Below, one piece after another: positions 5,831 through 9,061 of a DNA stretch of 9,061 nt. Source of the DNA: Actinomycetes bacterium (GTDB lineage Bacteria > Actinomycetota > Coriobacteriia > WRKU01); the NCBI GenBank assembly GCA_009781565.1, contig WQXV01000033.1, positions 1-9,061 of the forward strand, read 5' to 3'. Within the stretch, counting starts at the first letter, position 1, and each line of letters starts with the position of its first letter. The notes beneath the pieces are model-generated. The model did not search any database. It was not told where the DNA came from and worked only from the letters and a program-made list of their open reading frames with translations. A program made the position numbers and the translations under genes.

Positions 5831-7888
5831 ATGGCAAGTCCTACTCCTACGCAAGAAGAGCGCGAGATCATCATCCGAGACAAAGCCGCGCGCGAGGGGC
5901 TCACCGTTCCTGACGATGTCATCCAATATATCGCCCTGCATCGCACGACCGATCAGGCGCTCAAGAGCGCGCTGATCAATCTGTCAGCCTATGCGTACCG
6001 CAAGCAGACGCCGATCACGTTGCAGATGGCCGAATATGTGCTCGAAGGGGTACGGACCGGCATCAGCGTCAAGCATGCGGCGGAGCTGACCCGCGAGATC
6101 CCTGCAGTGACTGCCTCCGAGCTGACCTTCGGTGTTGATGAGACAGTCAAGTCAAAGAGTTCATCGGCATCCTTCGGCCTTCCCAGTTTCTTGGCAGGAG
6201 GCACCTCGCCCATGGCAGAGGCACTGACCGACGAGCGCGAGATCGTGCTTGAGGATGTACCCGAGTATCAACATGTCGATGATGTGGCGGTCCACGATGT
6301 GGTCGTCGATGGGACGTTTTATAAAGAAGAGGGAGTCAAGCACGTCGCAATCGATGATATCGAGCCACTGCATGTCGAAGAGTCGATCATCGAAGAGCCG
6401 TTCATAGAGGAGCCGATCGTCGAGGAGCCTGCCTTCGAAGCGCTCTCCTCGATCGAGATCCCTGAACCGCTTGTCGAAGATGAGATCGACGATCCGGTAT
6501 GGGCCGTCGAGAGCATCGGAGAGATGAGTGCGGCGCTGCGTGAAGAGGCTCTGGAATTCGAGGAGCCGCTCTACGAGGAGCCCGTCTATGTCGGTACGGT
6601 CGAAGAGGATATACAGACCAGCGACGCGACGCTTTTCGACAGCATCGATGATGCCTTCTCAGAATCGGTTCAACAATCCACGATGAACTTTTCCGATATG
6701 ACCTTCGATGAGGTCGTCTCCTCACTGGCCGGAGAGCCGGTGGTCGCTGAGCTTACGGTCACCCCAGAAGCGTCGGGTCCCGCATCCGAGGTGTTCTTCG
6801 CACCGATGAGGACCACGAAGAAACGCTCGCTGGTCGAGCGTGCAGGCATCGCACTGCAAAAAGCAGGGCTGGATGAGGTGATCTCCGAGGGCGATCTGGT
6901 CGCCATCAAGCTCCATGTGGGTGAAGCCGGTAACAGCGGGTTCGTAAATCCGATCTTCATCCGCGAGGTGGTCAGCCTGATAAAGGAGTTGGGCGGCAAG
7001 CCATTTTTGACCGATGCGAATACGCTCTATAGCGGACAGCGTCGTAATGCGGTCGACCATATGAGTTGCGCGGTCCACAACGGATTCAGTTTTGCCACGG
7101 TCGAAGCACCGTTCATCGTCGCCGATGGCCTGCTCGGTCATGATTGGACCGATGTCGTCGTCGATGGCAAGCACTGTGAATCGGTGCGTATGGGAACGGC
7201 GGCGGTCGAGGCTGATGCCATGGTGGTCGTAAGCCACGTCAAAGGACACGGGGTCGCCGGATTCGGTGGAGCGATCAAGAATGTCGGTATGGGTCTGGGT
7301 GCGCGTTCGGCCAAACAGCGCATGCACAGCGACGTGAAACCTGAGGTCAACGCTGCTGAGTGCTCGCACTGCTACAAGTGCATCAAGTGGTGCCCCGCCA
7401 AGGCGATCACCGTCAATCCCGACACCCGTGCCGCGGTCATCGACCACGAGGTCTGCTATGGATGCGGTGAGTGTGTCGCAGCATGCAACTATGGTGCGAT
7501 CGCGATATCGCTCGAGACCGATCCCAACGTCATGCAAGAGAAGATGATCGAGCATGCCGCTGGCATCATCAAGAGTAAGCCGGACAAGATGATCTATCTC
7601 TCGCTGCTGACCAACATCACACCCGAGTGTGATTGCTGGTCATACAGTGATGCGCCGATCGTGGGCGATATCGGTCTGATGGCAAGCCGCGACATGATCG
7701 CGATCGACCAAGCTGCCTACGACATGATCGTCGATGCGGTCGGTACCAAGAACTCGGTCGCTGTCGATATGGGTGCGGGCTCAGATAAGTTCACCGAGAT
7801 CTCGGGTACCAACGGCACCCACGCTATCGAATACGGCGAGGAGTTCGGACTGGGGACGCGCAACTACCATATCACCGAGATCGGGTAG
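5831..7888 (+). CDS. DUF362/ferredoxin protein with N-terminal DnaA-lid-like segment and acidic linker
   Basis: This 685-residue cytoplasmic protein has three parts. Residues 9-74, starting EEREIIIRDKAAREGLTVPDD, match the pattern of the helical lid of DnaA domain III (there typically R-x-x-I-L-x-x-K-A, then I-P-D-D-V-x-x-Y-I-A, a helix with ALxxLxAYA, then P-I-T-L-x-x-A-E). The Walker motifs and the C-terminal DNA-binding domain of DnaA are absent. Residues about 80-315 are Glu-rich with many EEP/IEEP repeats (188-205, 244-252). From about residue 320 to the end is a DUF362 domain (KLHVGEAGNSGFV, SHVKGHGVAGFGGAIKN) with an inserted bacterial ferredoxin: C511-x2-C514-x2-C517-x3-C521-P and C542-x2-C545-x2-C548-x3-C552, enough for two [4Fe-4S] clusters. 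AAAGGA lies 7 bases before the ATG. DUF362 ferredoxins have no settled role; electron transfer or cluster delivery is an inference. Confidence 0.93.
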   Translation: MASPTPTQEEREIIIRDKAAREGLTVPDDVIQYIALHRTTDQALKSALINLSAYAYRKQTPITLQMAEYVLEGVRTGISVKHAAELTREIPAVTASELTFGVDETVKSKSSSASFGLPSFLAGGTSPMAEALTDEREIVLEDVPEYQHVDDVAVHDVVVDGTFYKEEGVKHVAIDDIEPLHVEESIIEEPFIEEPIVEEPAFEALSSIEIPEPLVEDEIDDPVWAVESIGEMSAALREEALEFEEPLYEEPVYVGTVEEDIQTSDATLFDSIDDAFSESVQQSTMNFSDMTFDEVVSSLAGEPVVAELTVTPEASGPASEVFFAPMRTTKKRSLVERAGIALQKAGLDEVISEGDLVAIKLHVGEAGNSGFVNPIFIREVVSLIKELGGKPFLTDANTLYSGQRRNAVDHMSCAVHNGFSFATVEAPFIVADGLLGHDWTDVVVDGKHCESVRMGTAAVEADAMVVVSHVKGHGVAGFGGAIKNVGMGLGARSAKQRMHSDVKPEVNAAECSHCYKCIKWCPAKAITVNPDTRAAVIDHEVCYGCGECVAACNYGAIAISLETDPNVMQEKMIEHAAGIIKSKPDKMIYLSLLTNITPECDCWSYSDAPIVGDIGLMASRDMIAIDQAAYDMIVDAVGTKNSVAVDMGAGSDKFTEISGTNGTHAIEYGEEFGLGTRNYHITEIG

Positions 7889-7907
7889 CGGTAACTCGAC
7901 CGTATTG

Positions 7908-7931
7908 CCTCAGAACTCATAGTTCTCGAGG
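7908..7931 (+). terminator. Hairpin after the DUF362 gene, no T tract
   Basis: CCTCAGAAC pairs with GTTCT and GAGG around a TCATA loop, 9 pairs with one bulged C at 7927. It begins 19 bases after the DUF362 stop codon, a place where a transcript end is expected, but no run of T follows, so it may be a processing or Rho-dependent end rather than an intrinsic terminator. Confidence 0.3.
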
Positions 7932-7939
7932 GATTACCA

Positions 7940-7965
7940 ACTTGACCAGATTAATCTGGTCAAGT
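7940..7965. promoter_or_regulatory. Perfect 26-bp palindrome, probable toxin-antitoxin operator
   Basis: Two 13-base arms, ACTTGACCAGATT and its exact complement, meet with no spacer. It contains the -35 box and spacer of the promoter below, so a bound antitoxin or antitoxin-toxin complex would exclude RNA polymerase. Phd/YefM antitoxins commonly bind palindromes in their own promoter and repress better together with the toxin. Confidence 0.7.
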
Positions 7966-7970
7966 AAACT
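7942..7970 (+). promoter_or_regulatory. Promoter of the toxin-antitoxin unit
   Basis: TTGACC (7942-7947, five of six consensus bases) is separated by exactly 17 bases from TAAACT (7965-7970, four of six). Transcription would begin near 7977, leaving a short leader that carries the GGAGG ribosome binding site at 7987-7991. Confidence 0.6.
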
Positions 7971-8000
7971 GAGACGGATATCCCTTGCGGAGGTTTTCAA

Positions 8001-8231
8001 ATGGTAATAACGGTCAATACTCAGGATGCAAAAACTCAGTTGTCTCGACTCCTGGTGCTTATGCAAGCAGGAAACGAGGTCATCATCGCTAACCGCGGAA
8101 AGCCTATTGCACGACTCGAGCCTATCGATCGTCCCAAGATCCGGAATCTCGGATTCGTCGACCTACCAGCGATCCCTGACAATTTTTTTGAGCCATGGGA
8201 TGATGGCGATCTGAGCAATTGGGATTATTAG
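8001..8231 (+). CDS. Phd/YefM-family antitoxin
   Basis: This 76-residue protein begins VITVNTQDAKTQLSRLL, then AGNEVIIANRGKPIARLEPI. This is the Phd/YefM pattern: a beta-strand start, the A-K-x-x-L-S-x-L-L helix and the strand pair E-V-I-I-x-x-x-G-K-P-I-A-R-L, which dimerise to make the DNA-binding part. The C-terminal tail (about 50-76, DLPAIPDNFFEPWDDG) is acidic and probably unfolded until it wraps the toxin active site. GGAGG stands 9 bases before the ATG. Its stop codon TAG is followed at once by the toxin ATG, so the pair is translationally coupled with antitoxin first, the usual order. It should bind the 26-bp palindrome upstream and repress the unit. Confidence 0.93.
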   Translation: MVITVNTQDAKTQLSRLLVLMQAGNEVIIANRGKPIARLEPIDRPKIRNLGFVDLPAIPDNFFEPWDDGDLSNWDY

Positions 8232-8621
8232 ATGCTGCTGCTCTTGGATACTCATGTGTTTTTATGGGCACTCATGCGAGAAGACCATTTGAGCAAGACT
8301 GCTCGCAGAGCTCTGGAGGATCTTGATAACGATCTCTATATTTCAAGTATCTCCTGTTATGAGCTCTCTTATAAGTATCGTCTCGGCAAGCTTGCTGGTT
8401 TTGCTGAAATAGCCGACAACCCTACGTACTATGCTGATCTGTTAGGAGCTCACTTTGTCAAGGTATCACCCGAACATGCGACCCTTGCGGGTAATCTCGA
8501 GTGGGATCATCGTGATCCTTTCGATCGCCTGCTCGTCGCCCAAGCGCTAGATGAAGGATTCGCTCTCGTGACCTCCGATAAGGTCGTCGCTGATGTGGCT
8601 GATCTCAAGACGATCTGGTGA
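8232..8621 (+). CDS. PIN-domain toxin (VapC type)
   Basis: This 129-residue ribonuclease toxin has the PIN-fold acidic site: D6 in LLLLDTHVFLWAL, E44 in ISCYELSYK, D95 and D98 in HRDPFDRLLVAQA, and D116 in VTSDK. These bind the Mg2+ ions used to cut RNA. The W-x-H-R-D-P-F-D-R-L-L-x-A-Q-A block is characteristic of the VapC subgroup paired with Phd/YefM antitoxins. All catalytic positions are present and the length is normal, so it is probably active. Known VapC toxins cut initiator tRNA, other tRNAs or 23S rRNA; the target here cannot be predicted. It has no separate ribosome binding site and relies on coupling to the antitoxin. Its TGA stop is directly followed by the rsmI start. Confidence 0.93.
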   Translation: MLLLLDTHVFLWALMREDHLSKTARRALEDLDNDLYISSISCYELSYKYRLGKLAGFAEIADNPTYYADLLGAHFVKVSPEHATLAGNLEWDHRDPFDRLLVAQALDEGFALVTSDKVVADVADLKTIW

Positions 8622-9061
8622 ATGGGTATGCTCTACGTCGTTGCGACCCCTATAGGAAATCTTGGTGATATCTCGACTCGCGCCCGCGAGGCGCTCTGCT
8701 CGGTCGATACCGTACTGGCTGAGGACACGCGGGTCACGCGCAAGCTGCTCAACCATATCGAGGCCAAACCACGTCTCGAGCGATTCGACGAGCATACCGC
8801 GTTCGAGAAGACACCTGCGATCGTCGAGCGAGTGCTTGCAGGCGAGCGTATCGCGCTGGTCAGCGATGCGGGCACTCCTGGCATAAGCGATCCCGGACAA
8901 GGATTGGTCGATGCGGTATTGAAGTCCCAAATAGATTCGGAGGTTGGGAGGATTTCTTCCGACGCCTTCGAGGAAATAGAGCGAGATCCATGTGCGGAGC
9001 ACATTAGCTCGCTCGTAAGCGAAGCCGAGACCAAGGCTCGGCGTAGCGATATTTCCGAGGC
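8622..9061 (+). CDS. rsmI: rsmI 5' portion, 16S rRNA (cytidine-1402-2'-O)-methyltransferase; homology broken after about 8924
   Basis: RsmI uses S-adenosylmethionine to methylate the 2'-oxygen of C1402 in 16S rRNA. The frame shows its N-terminal lobe (residues counted from the ATG at 8628): LYVVATPIGNLGDIS, TVLAEDTRVTRKLL, FDEHT and IALVSDAGTPGISDPG (about 76-90), the tetrapyrrole-methylase fold signature. After VDAVLK (98-99) the expected next part, a short strand then P-G-P-S-A, is missing. The frame instead runs on in unrelated sequence without a stop to the window edge. A full protein is about 280 residues, so this copy is most likely interrupted and inactive, unless it is a splice-restored or chimeric locus. 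The first ATG (8622) abuts the toxin stop; the second (8628) has GGTGA 6 bases upstream and may be the true start. Confidence 0.75.
   Translation, partial: MGMLYVVATPIGNLGDISTRAREALCSVDTVLAEDTRVTRKLLNHIEAKPRLERFDEHTAFEKTPAIVERVLAGERIALVSDAGTPGISDPGQGLVDAVLKSQIDSEVGRISSDAFEEIERDPCAEHISSLVSEAETKARRSDISE
8922..9061 (+). mobile_element. Putative left end of an inserted element in rsmI (continues beyond window)
   Basis: RsmI similarity stops sharply near 8922-8925 in the middle of its first domain, and the following bases have a different character: dense inverted repeats rather than conserved protein. This is the appearance of an insertion boundary. The element type cannot be identified from 140 bases; no transposase or reverse-transcriptase code is visible. 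Elements that start with a structured RNA include IscB/IsrB (HEARO) members of the IS200/IS605 group and group II introns; the GTGCG start of the latter is not at the junction. Confidence 0.4.
8926..9061 (+). ncRNA. Candidate structured RNA with multibranch fold and pseudoknot
   Basis: Perfect stems seen by eye: a 7-pair hairpin TCGGAGG/CTTCCGA (8937-8943 with 8956-8962, one G-U); GAGCGAG/CTCGCTC (8979-8985 with 9008-9014), continued after an internal loop by ATGTGC/GCACAT (8990-8995 with 8999-9004, GGA loop); GCCGAG/CTCGGC (9024-9029 with 9037-9042). A closing stem GGAAATA/TATTTCC (8972-8978 with 9050-9056) encloses the last two, and GCCT/AGGC (8964-8967 with 9058-9061) extends it. CCCAA at 8926-8930 can pair with TTGGG (8944-8948) in the loop of the first hairpin, an H-type pseudoknot. 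The 3' end lies outside the window. The strand is assigned by analogy only, since the stems read on both strands. Confidence 0.5.

Noticed and set aside
6722..7555. Long minus-strand open frame of 277 codons opposite the DUF362 gene
   Set aside because: It is antisense to a clear DUF362/ferredoxin coding region, has no recognisable motif and a His/Asp/Arg-rich composition typical of a shadow frame.
8547..9034. Two minus-strand frames opposite rsmI
   Set aside because: Both cross the rsmI conserved region and the hairpin-rich segment, with no ribosome binding site or motif; they look like shadows, although one might continue into an element outside the window.
8922..9061. Group II intron 5' end in rsmI
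   Set aside because: The expected GTGCG start is not at the junction; the only GTGCG (8992-8996) lies within a hairpin 70 bases further on. Not fully excluded without the downstream sequence.
1..9061. CRISPR arrays, tRNA or rRNA genes
   Set aside because: No regularly spaced direct repeats and no tRNA cloverleaf or rRNA-like stretch were seen on either strand.

Overview
The window looks like chromosomal DNA from a moderately GC-rich anaerobic or facultative bacterium. The class cannot be fixed from sequence alone. Strong AGGAGG-type ribosome binding sites, a B. subtilis ytr-like gene order and a ferredoxin-type DUF362 protein would suit an actinobacterium of the Coriobacteriia type or a related Gram-positive anaerobe. 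That is an inference, not a measurement.

Left half (1-4025, minus strand). A five-gene ABC-transporter operon is read right to left: a YtrA-type GntR repressor, a YtrB-type ATPase, a six-helix membrane partner, a MacB/LolD-type ATPase, and an FtsX/MacB-type permease that runs off the left edge. The order repressor, ATPase, membrane protein, ATPase, permease matches the ytr operon of Bacillus. The first three genes overlap by 8 bases at each junction and so are probably translationally coupled. A candidate promoter and repeat-containing operator lie just upstream of the repressor. A 69-base gap holding a hairpin separates the first three genes from the last two.

Middle (4262-7888, plus strand). 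Two genes 15 bases apart form a second transcription unit, divergent from the first. The first encodes a secreted/membrane protein with two membrane segments and a duplicated, evenly cysteine-spaced C-terminal domain; I recognise no family. The second is an unusual fusion: an N-terminal segment resembling the small lid subdomain of DnaA, a long Glu/Pro acidic linker, then a DUF362 domain carrying a two-cluster ferredoxin.

Right part (7889-9061, plus strand). A Phd/YefM-type antitoxin and a PIN-domain (VapC-type) toxin are expressed from a promoter covered by a perfect 26-bp palindrome, the likely autoregulatory operator. The start of rsmI (16S rRNA 2'-O-methyltransferase) follows the toxin stop codon directly. 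RsmI homology ends abruptly after about residue 98 (near 8921-8925). The rest of the window folds into a compact set of hairpins with a possible pseudoknot and a multibranch closing stem. The best reading is that rsmI is interrupted by the left end of an inserted element that begins with a structured RNA, continuing beyond the window. This junction, and the DnaA-lid/DUF362 fusion, are the most interesting signals here.
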